NCBI GenBank assembly: GCA_002284855.1
Contig: CP015603.1
Coordinates: 744,001 to 808,000, forward strand
DNA from: Actinobacteria bacterium IMCC25003
GTDB taxonomy: Bacteria; Actinomycetota; Actinomycetes; Nanopelagicales; Nanopelagicaceae
Direction of reading: 5' to 3'
DNA: 64,000 nt
Made by a program: the position numbers and the translations under genes. Of this stretch, positions 26,761 through 35,831 are shown in pieces (within the stretch, counting starts at the first letter, position 1; each line of letters opens with the position of its first letter). Under the pieces are notes generated by a model that ran no database searches, was not told where the DNA came from, and saw only the letters and a list, made by a program, of their open reading frames with translations.

Positions 26761-28128
26761 TTAACCGTGCGCGTGAAGTGGTTTGCCTGCAAGAGCCATA
26801 TGAGCTTCGCCCATAGCCTCAGACAGAGTTGGGTGTGCATGGATGAGAGGAGCAACATCATCTGCTGTCGCCTCCCAGTTAAAGATCAATTGTGCTTCAG
26901 CGAGTAACTCGCCAACACGTGCGCCGACCATATGGATTCCGAGTACGGGACCATTCTTCTGTGCAACAAGTTTGATGGAACCTGCTGTCTTAAGAATCTG
27001 CGCCTTGCCGTTGCCAGCAAGGTTGTAATCGAGTTCAACAACGTCGTAGCCGCGTTCCTTTGCGATCTTTGTTGATAGACCAACGGATGCAACTTCTGGC
27101 TCTGAATATGTAACGCGTGGCACGCCGTCGTAATTAATTGGGCGAGGGTTAAGTCCAGCGATTGTCTCGGCGACAAGAATTCCTTCTTGGAAACCAACGT
27201 GTGCAAGCTGAAGAGTAGGGATGATGTCTCCGACAGCAAAGATGCCAGGGATATTTGTGCGGCAGTGGTCATCGACGGTGATGTAACCGCGATCCATCGC
27301 AACGCCGACTTCTTGGTAGCCGATTCCATCTGTGACTGGGCCGCGGCCCACAGAGACGAGAAGTACGTCGGCTGTGAATTCGCGACCATCTTCAAGAGTG
27401 ACGGTGACTCCATTGGCATCGACGCGATGAGATTTGAAGCGAACTCCGAGTTCAAAGTTGATTCCACGCTTGCGGTATGCCCGCTCTAGAAGTTTGCTGG
27501 AAGATTCATCTTCTAACGCGATGAGGTGTGGAAGACCTTCGATGATTGTTACTTCTGCCCCAAAAGATTTCCATACAGATGCGAATTCGCATCCGATAAC
27601 TCCGCCACCGAGAACTATGACGCTCTTAGGCACATATCCAAGGGAAGTTCCATGATCTGAGGTGATGACGCGCTCACCATCGATGTCGAGACCAGGAAGT
27701 GTGCGAGCGTATGAACCAGTTGCAAGAACGATGTTCTTTCCCACGTATTGGGTGCCATTGACTTCGACCGTGTTATTGGAAATGAGGCGTCCGCTACCTT
27801 CAACGAATGTTATGCCGCGAGATTTAACGAGACCTTGCAAACCTTTAAAGAGACCGGCAATGACTCCATCTTTGTAAGAGTTGACTCCAGCCATATCGAT
27901 TGAGTTGAAGGTGGCATTTACTCCGAATTGCGAAGATTCGCGTGCACTATCTGCAACTTCGCCTGCGTGGAGGAGAGCCTTTGTAGGAATACATCCGCGG
28001 TGGAGACAAGTTCCGCCGACCTTATCTTTCTCGATGAGAGCAACTGAGAGTCCAAGTTGTGCTCCGCGAAGCGCTGCCGCATAGCCGCCGCTTCCACCGC
28101 CGAGAACTACAAGATCAAAATCTGCCAC
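26761..28128 (-). CDS. lpdA: Dihydrolipoyl dehydrogenase (E3)
   Basis: This 455-residue flavoprotein re-oxidises dihydrolipoyl groups and passes electrons to NAD+. The FAD motif is VVLGGGSGGYAAAL, the redox disulfide is in GGTCLHRGCIPTKALL, the NAD motif is VIVLGGGVIGCEFAS, the second FAD segment is GIFAVGDI, and the C-terminal catalytic His-Glu pair is in HAHPTLSEAMGEA. AAGGAG lies before the GTG start. It is followed 19 bases later by the E2 gene, an arrangement matching its job in the same complex. Confidence 0.96.
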   Translation of the reverse strand: MADFDLVVLGGGSGGYAAALRGAQLGLSVALIEKDKVGGTCLHRGCIPTKALLHAGEVADSARESSQFGVNATFNSIDMAGVNSYKDGVIAGLFKGLQGLVKSRGITFVEGSGRLISNNTVEVNGTQYVGKNIVLATGSYARTLPGLDIDGERVITSDHGTSLGYVPKSVIVLGGGVIGCEFASVWKSFGAEVTIIEGLPHLIALEDESSSKLLERAYRKRGINFELGVRFKSHRVDANGVTVTLEDGREFTADVLLVSVGRGPVTDGIGYQEVGVAMDRGYITVDDHCRTNIPGIFAVGDIIPTLQLAHVGFQEGILVAETIAGLNPRPINYDGVPRVTYSEPEVASVGLSTKIAKERGYDVVELDYNLAGNGKAQILKTAGSIKLVAQKNGPVLGIHMVGARVGELLAEAQLIFNWEATADDVAPLIHAHPTLSEAMGEAHMALAGKPLHAHG

Positions 28129-28202
28129 CGAGATACTCCTTCACCGTCGTTGAGCTCAACAGCCGTATCTTGCCAGCCTATGCGGGTGATTGCATAACGC
28201 GA

Positions 28203-29717
28203 TTAGGCGCTTGCAGCGACAGCTAGCTCAACGAGAGTACGGAGCGCGACCCCTGTTCCGCCGACGGGGGTGTAGCCATGAGGTTGGCCCTCATTGAAGG
28301 CAGGACCTGCAATATCCAAATGGAGCCAAGGAAGTTCATCTGCGACGAAATCCTTCAGGAATAGTCCAGCAACGAGCATGCCACCCATGCGTTCTCCAAT
28401 ATTGGCCAAATCTGCAACAGGCGAATCCAGGGAGGCGCGAAGTTCTACGGGAAGTGGCATAGGCCAGAATGCTTCTCCGGTTATCTTCGTTAGTTCCATA
28501 AAGTGAGATGAAAATTCTTGGTTATTTGTCATCACTGCGCTGGTCCGTGTGCCGAGTGCGACAACTTGCGCACCAGTCAAGGTAGCAACGTCGACGATGC
28601 CATCGAGGTCCTTACTCTCTTGGGCACGGACAAGTGCATCACCGAGAATTAATCGTCCTTCAGCATCAGGATTAAGAACTTCAACAGTCTTTCCACCGTA
28701 CATAGTGATGACATCACTTGGACGCGTAGCGGTATCGCTGACCATATTTTCTGCAAGTGGGGCCCATGCCTCGATTGCAACAGGAAGTTTCAGCAGAGCG
28801 ATTGCAATCGTGGCTGCACATACAGCAGCAGCACCACTCATATCTGATTTCATCGCCTCCATGCCTTTAGCTGGCTTGAGGGCGAGACCACCTGAATCAA
28901 AAGTGATTCCCTTACCTACATATGCATATTTCTTCTTGGCCTTAGCGCCCTTTGGTGAGTATGAAATATTGAGTAGCCGCGGAAGATTAGCCGATCCCTG
29001 GCCTACTCCGATAATTCCGCCATAGCCCTTCGACTTCAATTGTGCATCTGTCATGACTGAAACTTTGAGTCCCGCAGATGCGCCACCAGCTTTCTTCACT
29101 ATATCTGCGATTGTTTTACAGAAAGTTTCGGGATTGAGATGACTTGGGGGAGTATTGATTAAGTCGCGAACTAAATTTGTATATGTCCCAATAATCTCAG
29201 CCGATTTGGCTAACGACTTAATCTCGGCCTTGCCTGCAAGTTCTGTATGAATAGTTACAGTCTTGAGTGGACTTTTCTGCGCCGACTTTGTTGAGCCTCT
29301 AAATTGATCAAAGAGATATGAACCCAGCACGGCGCCCTCAGCGATTGCCTTTACTCCTGCAGCTTTTTTGGCAGGAAGCGAGAAGGTGGCGCTCGAATTT
29401 CCAACTAATGCGCGCGCTGCTGCGCCAGCGGCTCGACGAAGAACTTCGTGATCGTAATGCGCAGAGGACTTTCCAAGACCTGTCAGGACGATGAGCCGAG
29501 TTGAAACACCCGGAAGCTTGATAACCTCATCAGGCTTTGCTGTCGCACCCAAGTCGGCAAGAGTCTGCATCAGCGCTTTGGTATCGATAGCGAGATCGCC
29601 GGATTCAATCTGAAGTGAGACCGCTCCTGTCTTGGAAGACTTTGAGCTCTTATATGAAAGCCCAACGACTAGGACATCATCTTTAACGATTCCGTCCGAA
29701 AGGCGGATGGTGGTCAT
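28203..29717 (-). CDS. pepA: Leucyl aminopeptidase (M17)
   Basis: This 504-residue two-metal aminopeptidase removes N-terminal residues, notably Leu, from peptides in the cytoplasm. The C-terminal catalytic domain has the metal and catalytic segments GKGITFDSGGLALKP (Lys and Asp), MKSDMSGAA and NPDAEGRLILGDAL (Asp, Glu, Arg), and the N-terminal domain (about 170 residues) is complete. AGGAG precedes the ATG. It lies 74 bases before lpdA on the same strand, and the order pepA-E2-epimerase-lipB-lipA resembles mycobacteria. Confidence 0.94.
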   Translation of the reverse strand: MTTIRLSDGIVKDDVLVVGLSYKSSKSSKTGAVSLQIESGDLAIDTKALMQTLADLGATAKPDEVIKLPGVSTRLIVLTGLGKSSAHYDHEVLRRAAGAAARALVGNSSATFSLPAKKAAGVKAIAEGAVLGSYLFDQFRGSTKSAQKSPLKTVTIHTELAGKAEIKSLAKSAEIIGTYTNLVRDLINTPPSHLNPETFCKTIADIVKKAGGASAGLKVSVMTDAQLKSKGYGGIIGVGQGSANLPRLLNISYSPKGAKAKKKYAYVGKGITFDSGGLALKPAKGMEAMKSDMSGAAAVCAATIAIALLKLPVAIEAWAPLAENMVSDTATRPSDVITMYGGKTVEVLNPDAEGRLILGDALVRAQESKDLDGIVDVATLTGAQVVALGTRTSAVMTNNQEFSSHFMELTKITGEAFWPMPLPVELRASLDSPVADLANIGERMGGMLVAGLFLKDFVADELPWLHLDIAGPAFNEGQPHGYTPVGGTGVALRTLVELAVAASA

Positions 29718-29771
29718 GGCGACTCCTCAAATTTCACTCTGCCGCAACTCAACAGATGCGAGCCGTAAGTG

Positions 29772-29783
29772 TAAGTTGTCGCT
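29772..29783 (+). promoter_or_regulatory. gcvT: Leaderless -10 element, gcvT
   Basis: TAAGTT at 29772-29777, 6 bases, then GTG 29784. Confidence 0.5.
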
Positions 29784-30872
29784 GTGAAAAACTCACCTTT
29801 ACTTCAAAGGCATATAGACCTTCAGGCGAAGATGGCCGATTTCGGTGGATGGTTGATGCCTATCGAATATCCAGGAGCTGGTGTCCTCGCCGAGCACACT
29901 GCTGTTCGTGAACGGGTGGGACTCTTCGATGTCTCACATTTAGGAAAGGTGAGCGTCACAGGTGATGGCGCGCTCGAATTCCTCAATGCAATATTTACCA
30001 ATGATCTCAATCGCATTGTCGATAGCAAGGCTCAATACACCTTGCTCTGCAATCCCGATGGCGGTGTCGTGGACGACCTTATTGCCTATCGAAATTCAGA
30101 TTCAGATTTCTTCCTGATTCCCAATGCAGCAAACACGACCGATGTTGTCAGGGTTCTCATTGAGAACGTTCCTTCGGGAATATCAGTTACTAATCTCCAC
30201 GAAAGTTTTGCTGTGCTCGCTCTTCAAGGTCCTCAAGCAGTCGAAGTCATTCGCAGCTTAGGAATTAATCCAACAATGGATTACATGGCATTCGCTCATG
30301 TCTCCATCGCCGGCTGCGATGTCATTCTCTGTCGTACTGGTTATACCGGCGAACATGGATATGAATTAGTCCCAACCTGGAGCGATGCACCCGTTGTCTG
30401 GGATGCACTCGTTGAAGCGATGAAGCCTTTCGACGGACTCATTTGTGGTCTAGGAGCTCGTGACACATTGCGCACCGAGATGGGTTATCCGCTTCACGGC
30501 CATGAACTCTCTCTAGAGATTTCTCCAGTGCAGGCAAGTGCTGGCTGGGCAATCGGGTGGAAGAAAGAGAGTTTCCGAGGTTCTGATGTTCTGCAATCTC
30601 AGAGAGAAGCCGGAACAGTTCGAACTCTTAAAGCCTTGAAATCAAATGATCGTGGCATTCCCCGCGCAGGAATGGCGGTCAAGGCAGCTGATGGACACGA
30701 AATCGGCGTAGTAACGAGCGGAACTTTCTCACCCTCACTCAAAGTTGGTATTGCGCTAGCGCTCCTTGATCCAGAGTACGCAGTAGGAGATTTAGTCACG
30801 ATCGATGTTCGCGGACGCGAATCAACAGCGACGATTAGCGCGCTGCCTTTTGTACCTTCACATGTTCGATAA
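29784..30872 (+). CDS. gcvT: Aminomethyltransferase (glycine cleavage T-protein)
   Basis: This 362-residue enzyme releases ammonia from the aminomethyl-lipoyl H-protein and passes the C1 unit to tetrahydrofolate. Family blocks are MADFGGWLMPIEYPG, LFDVSHLGKV (catalytic-region Asp), YTGEHGYELV, GLGARDTLRTEMGYPLHGHEL and the C-terminal G-I-V-TSGTFSPSL stretch. It starts at a leaderless GTG. gcvH and gcvP are not in the window. The 3' end overlaps the convergent ECF S-component gene by 38 bases. Confidence 0.94.
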   Translation: MKNSPLLQRHIDLQAKMADFGGWLMPIEYPGAGVLAEHTAVRERVGLFDVSHLGKVSVTGDGALEFLNAIFTNDLNRIVDSKAQYTLLCNPDGGVVDDLIAYRNSDSDFFLIPNAANTTDVVRVLIENVPSGISVTNLHESFAVLALQGPQAVEVIRSLGINPTMDYMAFAHVSIAGCDVILCRTGYTGEHGYELVPTWSDAPVVWDALVEAMKPFDGLICGLGARDTLRTEMGYPLHGHELSLEISPVQASAGWAIGWKKESFRGSDVLQSQREAGTVRTLKALKSNDRGIPRAGMAVKAADGHEIGVVTSGTFSPSLKVGIALALLDPEYAVGDLVTIDVRGRESTATISALPFVPSHVR

Positions 30873-31644
30873 ATTCAATCGGAGTTAAGAAAGCTGCCCG
30901 CGTATGGGATCGACGAAGAGTCTGAAGAATTGGCTTTCCAGCAATTGTAATGAGTGAAGCGGTAAATACAGCGCGCGGAATATCCCAGGCCATTGCCGAT
31001 AAGAAGTGATACGAAAAGAAACGTGAGAGATTTTCACTTATCGGCGCACCTGCAAGGTATGAGAGCTGAGTATCTGCACCCAACGCCCAAGGCCAAAATT
31101 GAAGATCCATGGCGACACCAAAGAACTCAGCAGCAACAACGGCATACAGTGCAAGGATAAATATTTCTCTCTTGCCACGAACCATTCGTGGAATAAGTGC
31201 GACACCTAAACCGATCCAGCCAGCTGCAAAAGATTGATATGCAACCCATGGACCTAAGCCACCAGTCAGAATAGCTGAGAGGAACATGGAGAGTACTCCC
31301 AACAAGAAACCAAAAGATGGACCGAAGACTCTGGCTGAGAGAATCAAGACAAACCACATAGGTTCAATTCCCACAGCTCCAGTTCCCATTGGGCGCAGAG
31401 CTGCAATAAGCGCGGTAAGAACAGCTAAGAGCGCGACAGATTTACTATCTAATTCATTATTACTGACGCTCACCATAAGGAGAAGAAGCGCAAAGGGAGT
31501 TGCCAGAAGGAATATCCATTGGGGATGACCTTGCTTCTCGTGGATTAAGAATGGCCAGATGAAAGCGAGGGCGCTGATGGCACTTGTGAAAATGAGTGCA
31601 ATCAGCGATGCGCCTTTAAATGTGAAGATTCCAGAAGTCTTCAT
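30835..31644 (-). CDS. ECF transporter S component (probable cobalamin/precursor binding)
   Basis: 269 residues with about six hydrophobic helices, as expected for a substrate-capture subunit that pairs with EcfT and EcfA. The region TGAVGIEPMWFVLILSARVFGPSFGFLLG is typical of ECF S components. It overlaps the fused EcfA stop by 4 bases (ATGA), and the whole operon lies behind a cobalamin riboswitch, so B12 or a corrinoid precursor is the likely ligand. The ligand assignment rests on the riboswitch and the operon, not on motifs in this protein. Confidence 0.8.
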   Translation of the reverse strand: MKTSGIFTFKGASLIALIFTSAISALAFIWPFLIHEKQGHPQWIFLLATPFALLLLMVSVSNNELDSKSVALLAVLTALIAALRPMGTGAVGIEPMWFVLILSARVFGPSFGFLLGVLSMFLSAILTGGLGPWVAYQSFAAGWIGLGVALIPRMVRGKREIFILALYAVVAAEFFGVAMDLQFWPWALGADTQLSYLAGAPISENLSRFFSYHFLSAMAWDIPRAVFTASLITIAGKPILQTLRRSHTRAAFLTPIEFIEHVKVQKAAR

Positions 31645-33245
31645 GCCGAGCCCTCAATTGCGTGAACAACATCGGCAACAGTCAACCAAGGTTTGGGAGA
31701 CATGACCTTTGCAACTTGAGGGGCAAAGGCCGGTGATGAGAGTAAAACGTCAAGCGTTGTTCCATCAGCGACGATTTCACCCTCTGCAAGGAAGAGGACT
31801 CGGTCTGCGAGTTCTGCCACAAGTTCGACATCGTGCGTTGCTAGGAGAACTGGTCGATTGAACTGCCGTGCATATTCTTTGAGAGCGATTGCAAAGAGGT
31901 TCTTGGCGCGGTAATCGAGGCCACGAGTTGGTTCATCGAGAACAAGCACGTCGGGATTTCCAGAGAGCACAATGCTTAAAACGAGCGCTAATCGTTGACC
32001 TTCAGATAGGTCATTGGGATGCGCATGCAGAGAGATATGTGGAACTAAGCGATTGAGAAGTGCCGCGGTAGAACCAAGTGCAATCTCATTATTGCGATCT
32101 GCAAGAAGGCACTCTTCTTCGACGCTTGATGCGAAGAGAAGATCACTAGGTTCTTGGGGGACATAGCCAATCGCTCGCCTGCGAGCTGCGCCTTTGAGAA
32201 GGGTCGGATCTGCGCCATTGACCCTGATTTCACCCGAGTGTGGTGAGTGAAGTCCAACAATGCAGTGAAGCAAAGTGCTCTTACCGGCGCCATTACGGCC
32301 CATGATGGCGACGATTTCACAGTGGTTGATAACAGCGTTAACTTTATTCAGCGCGCTCTTCTCAGAGTAAGAGTGCGAAACTCGTGAAATAGCAATTGCT
32401 GGTGATACTTCTAGTGATGGTGAAAGAGGACGTGAGTACTGACTATTTCGAATATCTTCAGTCTGACGCCTGACCTCACGAACGCTCGTTCCGATTTCAG
32501 AGAGATTGAGAGCGCGGGCTAATTTCACAATCGGTGGAACAAGTGCTGAGCGCTTCAGAATTTCATCGGCCGTACCGATAGAAGTATCACCATTGCCTTC
32601 GATATAGATAATACGATCGACAAATTGAATGACACGTTCCAAGCGATGTTCAGCGATGATGACTGTAACGCTGAGGTCATGAACGAGGCGATGCAAGACC
32701 GAGAGAACTTCTTCAGCAGCAATTGGGTCGAGAGCGCTTGTAGGTTCATCGAGAACCAAAACCTTCGGGTGCATGACAAGAGCGGCGCCGATTGCTACTC
32801 GTTGCTGTTCGCCACCGCTTAGCGTTGCAATAGAACGGTTACGAAGCGCGCTCAAACTCAGGAGATCGAGAACTTCCTCGACTCGCTTTCGCATGACATC
32901 AGGAGGGAAGTTAAGAGCTTCCATGCTAAATGCCAACTCTTCTTCGACAATATCTGTGACAAAACCATTGATGGGATTCTGTCCAACAATTCCCACAAGA
33001 TGGGCAAGAGAGCCAGGCTTTACTGATCTGGTCGAGATCCCATCGACAGAGATATCACCAGCCAAAATTCCACCCGTGTGATGGGGGACTAGACCATTAA
33101 TGAGACGCAGGAGAGATGATTTACCAGAGCCAGTTTCGCCCATGACCAAGACCATCTCACCCTCTTCAATTTGAAAGGAGAGATCTTCAAGAATCGTCTT
33201 AGTTGATTGTGGATATATGAGTGAAACGTTGGAGAAGGTAATCAT
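31641..33245 (-). CDS. ECF transporter fused double ATPase (EcfA-EcfA')
   Basis: About 534 residues with two ABC ATPase domains in one chain. Domain 1: Walker A GETGSGKSSLLRL, signature LSGGEQQRVAIG, Walker B VLVLDEPTSALD, His in IIAEHRLE. Domain 2: Walker A GRNGAGKSTLLHC, signature DLSEGQRLALV, Walker B VLVLDEPTRGLD, His in LATHDVE. The true start is ATG 33245, which overlaps the EcfT stop (ATGA); a longer frame to 33311 lies inside ecfT. Fused EcfA pairs are usual in actinobacterial dedicated ECF systems. Confidence 0.92.
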   Translation of the reverse strand: MITFSNVSLIYPQSTKTILEDLSFQIEEGEMVLVMGETGSGKSSLLRLINGLVPHHTGGILAGDISVDGISTRSVKPGSLAHLVGIVGQNPINGFVTDIVEEELAFSMEALNFPPDVMRKRVEEVLDLLSLSALRNRSIATLSGGEQQRVAIGAALVMHPKVLVLDEPTSALDPIAAEEVLSVLHRLVHDLSVTVIIAEHRLERVIQFVDRIIYIEGNGDTSIGTADEILKRSALVPPIVKLARALNLSEIGTSVREVRRQTEDIRNSQYSRPLSPSLEVSPAIAISRVSHSYSEKSALNKVNAVINHCEIVAIMGRNGAGKSTLLHCIVGLHSPHSGEIRVNGADPTLLKGAARRRAIGYVPQEPSDLLFASSVEEECLLADRNNEIALGSTAALLNRLVPHISLHAHPNDLSEGQRLALVLSIVLSGNPDVLVLDEPTRGLDYRAKNLFAIALKEYARQFNRPVLLATHDVELVAELADRVLFLAEGEIVADGTTLDVLLSSPAFAPQVAKVMSPKPWLTVADVVHAIEGSA

Positions 33246-33985
33246 CGAGTCACCATCGTTACTGCCGCTGCAGTGGTGAGAAGAAGAGCGAGATTGTCGC
33301 GCAGCAACCATGGCTGCGGCCTATACCGGGAACGTTTTCTGCTGATTCCATAGCCACGAGCATCCATCGCGGCTGCGAGCTGAAGTGAGCGAGAGAGGGA
33401 CTCCTCAAGTAGCGGGATTGCTATCGAGCGAAGTTCAATCTTTTCAAAACCACGTAACTTTTGCGCAGTTCGGATACGGCGAGCGCTGGTTGCAAGTTGC
33501 GGAAAGAGAGATGTGGCGATGACGAGAGTGATGCCAATTTCATAGATAAAGGAGGGAGTGACGCGTAACAACTTGTGAGGACTAGTGAGGGATGTTGCGG
33601 CTCCGAATAAGGCAATCATTGTTGCAATGATGACGCCTTCATGAAGAGAAGAAGAAAGTCTTTCTAGAGTTACTACACCGCCGATACGAATACCGGGCAT
33701 CCAGGATGGGAGATCAAGAATAGGAATTGAGAAGAGTTTTGTGCCAGGAATCGGAACTCCAATAAGGATTCCGACGACGGAACGTATCGTCAAGATAATG
33801 GCACCGATGCGCAGCGAGAGAAGAAAACTTCTCTGCCAGGGCGAGCCATCGCGACGAATATAGACAAGAAGCGCCACCGCACCCACTATCGCGAGTGCGA
33901 TAAATGCGTTATCGAGCGCGACAACTCCAATTGCGAGGAGCATCGCGCAGATCCACAAGGTCAGTGGATGCAGTGGCTTCTTCAT
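33242..33985 (-). CDS. ECF transporter T component (CbiQ/EcfT family)
   Basis: 247 residues: about five membrane helices around a cytoplasmic region with the coupling motif AMDARGYG (the A-R-G signature that contacts the ATPases), preceded by RTAQKLRGFEKIE. It is the membrane scaffold that links the S component to EcfA. It lies 11 bases downstream of the secreted-protein gene and overlaps ecfA. Together these form a four-gene operon on the minus strand. Confidence 0.9.
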   Translation of the reverse strand: MKKPLHPLTLWICAMLLAIGVVALDNAFIALAIVGAVALLVYIRRDGSPWQRSFLLSLRIGAIILTIRSVVGILIGVPIPGTKLFSIPILDLPSWMPGIRIGGVVTLERLSSSLHEGVIIATMIALFGAATSLTSPHKLLRVTPSFIYEIGITLVIATSLFPQLATSARRIRTAQKLRGFEKIELRSIAIPLLEESLSRSLQLAAAMDARGYGISRKRSRYRPQPWLLRDNLALLLTTAAAVTMVTR

Positions 33986-33996
33986 CTATTAATCTC

Positions 33997-34536
33997 TTAC
34001 TTCTTGAGTAGTGCAGCAGGAGTTTCGATCTCTACTCCACATTCCTTCTTTGGATATCCGTTGAAACCACAGATAAGACCAGAACTTGCTGCACGCACTT
34101 TGACTACCTGTGCCAATACATCAATTCCTTGTGAACTCTTGGCAGTTGTCACACAACGAACAATGGGCTTCTGAACCTTTTCACCTTTAGGCGCATAAGC
34201 AGGATTTCCAAATTCAATGACGAGGCCGATTCGCTTGGTGTCGGAATCAGCCTTTGTCTTGCCGCAGATTGAGGCAAACGATGGCTTTGTCATAGGAGCT
34301 ACAGATGGAACATCATCGCTACTGAATACAAAAGACCATCCTTCAACCGCCCCATCTTCAATATCGACAGTAGGTCCAGTCATGGCTGCTTTCCATGTGG
34401 TTGAACCGGGAGCTGCCTGGAAGTAGCCCCAGTAACGCCAACCCTTTGTAGCAGCTTGAGATGATGGCATAGCCACCAATTGCGATGTGATGAGAACGAT
34501 TGCAATGGCAATCTTCTGAATAGATGTTTTTTTCAT
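33997..34536 (-). CDS. Secreted protein of the ECF operon (SCO2322-like)
   Basis: About 179 residues from ATG 34536, which has AGGAG 8 bases upstream; a longer frame to 34566 has no such site. A Sec signal peptide (basic KKTSIQK, hydrophobic core, cleavage near SSQA-ATKG) is clear. The mature domain begins WRYWGYFQAAPG and holds four cysteines (ICGK, VRCVT, LICGF, KECGV) that could form two disulfides. It recalls the secreted SCO2322-type proteins beside ECF genes in streptomycetes, recognised from memory. A role in capturing the vitamin outside the membrane is possible but unproven. Confidence 0.75.
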   Translation of the reverse strand: MKKTSIQKIAIAIVLITSQLVAMPSSQAATKGWRYWGYFQAAPGSTTWKAAMTGPTVDIEDGAVEGWSFVFSSDDVPSVAPMTKPSFASICGKTKADSDTKRIGLVIEFGNPAYAPKGEKVQKPIVRCVTTAKSSQGIDVLAQVVKVRAASSGLICGFNGYPKKECGVEIETPAALLKK

Positions 34537-34566
34537 TGTGTGAACTCCTAAATAGAAGAGTCTCAC

Positions 34567-34775
34567 AGGGGTAGCTCGCTAGCGGTCGGCCGAATACGCC
34601 AAATACCTTTGGACTACACCCCGCAAACCTCGGCGGGTGTTGGTCATAATCAAATATCGCCAATAGGTAATCCGACTTGAACGGTTCATTTCTGAACTGT
34701 CTTACGGTTGCGGGTCAGCGTCGGATTTGCACCGAACTTCCCCTACTGGAATATCTATTAAGTTGTGGGGGTACC
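34567..34775 (-). ncRNA. Cobalamin riboswitch
   Basis: On the minus strand the conserved B12-aptamer core is plain: GGGGAAGTTC-GGTGCAAATCC followed by GACGCTGACCCGCAACCGTAA (34744-34701), then AGTCGGATTACCTATTGG (about 34683-34665) for the distal conserved segment. A stable hairpin at 34639-34617 (CACCCGC with GCGGGGTG) and sequence near the AGGAG of the secreted-protein gene probably form the expression platform. Boundaries are approximate. It should repress the ECF operon when cobalamin is plentiful. Confidence 0.9.
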
Positions 34776-34817
34776 AAACCATAGCTCGTTGCTGTTGGCA
34801 ACTCACCACGCTGCACT

Positions 34818-34829
34818 TAAGGTGAAGCC
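34818..34829 (+). promoter_or_regulatory. Leaderless -10 element, aldo/keto reductase gene
   Basis: TAAGGT at 34818-34823, 6 bases, then ATG 34830. Confidence 0.5.
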
Positions 34830-35831
34830 ATGGAATATAGACGCCTTGGCAATACCGGAATGTATGTCTCAGAAATTTCTTACGGCAACTGGATCACTCA
34901 TGGTTCACAGGTCGAGACCGAATCAGCCATTAAATGCGTGCGCGAAGCTCTCAATCAAGGAATTACCACCTTTGATACCGCCGATGTCTATGCCGGAACT
35001 AAAGCAGAAGTAGTTTTAGCAAAAGCTCTCAAAGGCGTTCGTCGAGAATCATATGAACTATTCACAAAAGTTTATTGGCCAACCGGTGAAGGAAAGAATG
35101 ACCGCGGTCTCTCACGCAAACACATCATGGAGTCTTGTCACGCTTCACTCAAACGCCTCAACACCGATCACATCGATCTCTACCAAGCTCACCGCTTCGA
35201 TGTGGAGACTCCACTTGAGGAAACGCTCAGCGCCTTCGATGACTTAATTCGCCAAGGCAAGGTCAGTTACATCGGTTTCTCTGAATGGAATGCGCAACAA
35301 ATTTCTGATGCCCTCAAGATTCAAGATGCGCGTGGCTATAACCGCTTTGTCTCTAGCCAACCTCAATACTCGGCGCTATGGCGAGTTATCGAAAGTGAGG
35401 TAGTTCCGCTCTCGAAGAAAGAAGGGATCGGACAGATTGTCTGGTCACCTATGGCGCAAGGAGTCTTGACTGGGAAATATCTTCCAGGAAAGAAAGCTCC
35501 AGCAGGTTCACGCGCCACCGATAAGAAGAGCGGAGCGAACTTCATCTCTCGTTGGATGTCGGAAGAGGTGCTCACCGCTGTTCAGAAGTTAAAGCCAATT
35601 GCAGATGGCCTCGACCTATCAATGTCTCAATTGGCACTGGCCTGGGTTCTCCAGAACTCCAATGTTTCTAGCGCAATCATGGGAGCGACGAAACCTTCTC
35701 AGGTGAAAGAGAATGTGAAGGCCTCTGGAGTAAAGCTCAGTTCAGATGTGATGAGAGCGATTGATGACGCACTTGGAAAACTTCCAGAACGCGATCCGAA
35801 GAAGAACGAGAGCCCTAACCCTCGAGCTTAG
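34830..35831 (+). CDS. Aldo/keto reductase
   Basis: This 333-residue (beta/alpha)8 NADPH-dependent oxidoreductase is like the voltage-gated potassium channel beta-subunit branch (MEYRRLGNTGMYVSEIS start). The catalytic tetrad residues are visible: Asp and Tyr in FDTADVYAGTKAE, Lys in LFTKVYWP, His in YQAHRFD. The C-terminal cofactor-binding stretch is SSAIMGATKPSQVKEN. Physiological substrates of this branch are usually aldehydes. It is a monocistronic gene divergent from the riboswitch operon; its end overlaps DUF3043 by 4 bases. Confidence 0.9.
   Translation: MEYRRLGNTGMYVSEISYGNWITHGSQVETESAIKCVREALNQGITTFDTADVYAGTKAEVVLAKALKGVRRESYELFTKVYWPTGEGKNDRGLSRKHIMESCHASLKRLNTDHIDLYQAHRFDVETPLEETLSAFDDLIRQGKVSYIGFSEWNAQQISDALKIQDARGYNRFVSSQPQYSALWRVIESEVVPLSKKEGIGQIVWSPMAQGVLTGKYLPGKKAPAGSRATDKKSGANFISRWMSEEVLTAVQKLKPIADGLDLSMSQLALAWVLQNSNVSSAIMGATKPSQVKENVKASGVKLSSDVMRAIDDALGKLPERDPKKNESPNPRA

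Noticed and set aside
34537-34829. Longest non-coding gap as a possible small gene or tRNA cluster
   Set aside because: It matches the cobalamin aptamer on the minus strand plus a short leaderless promoter; no tRNA cloverleaf was seen.
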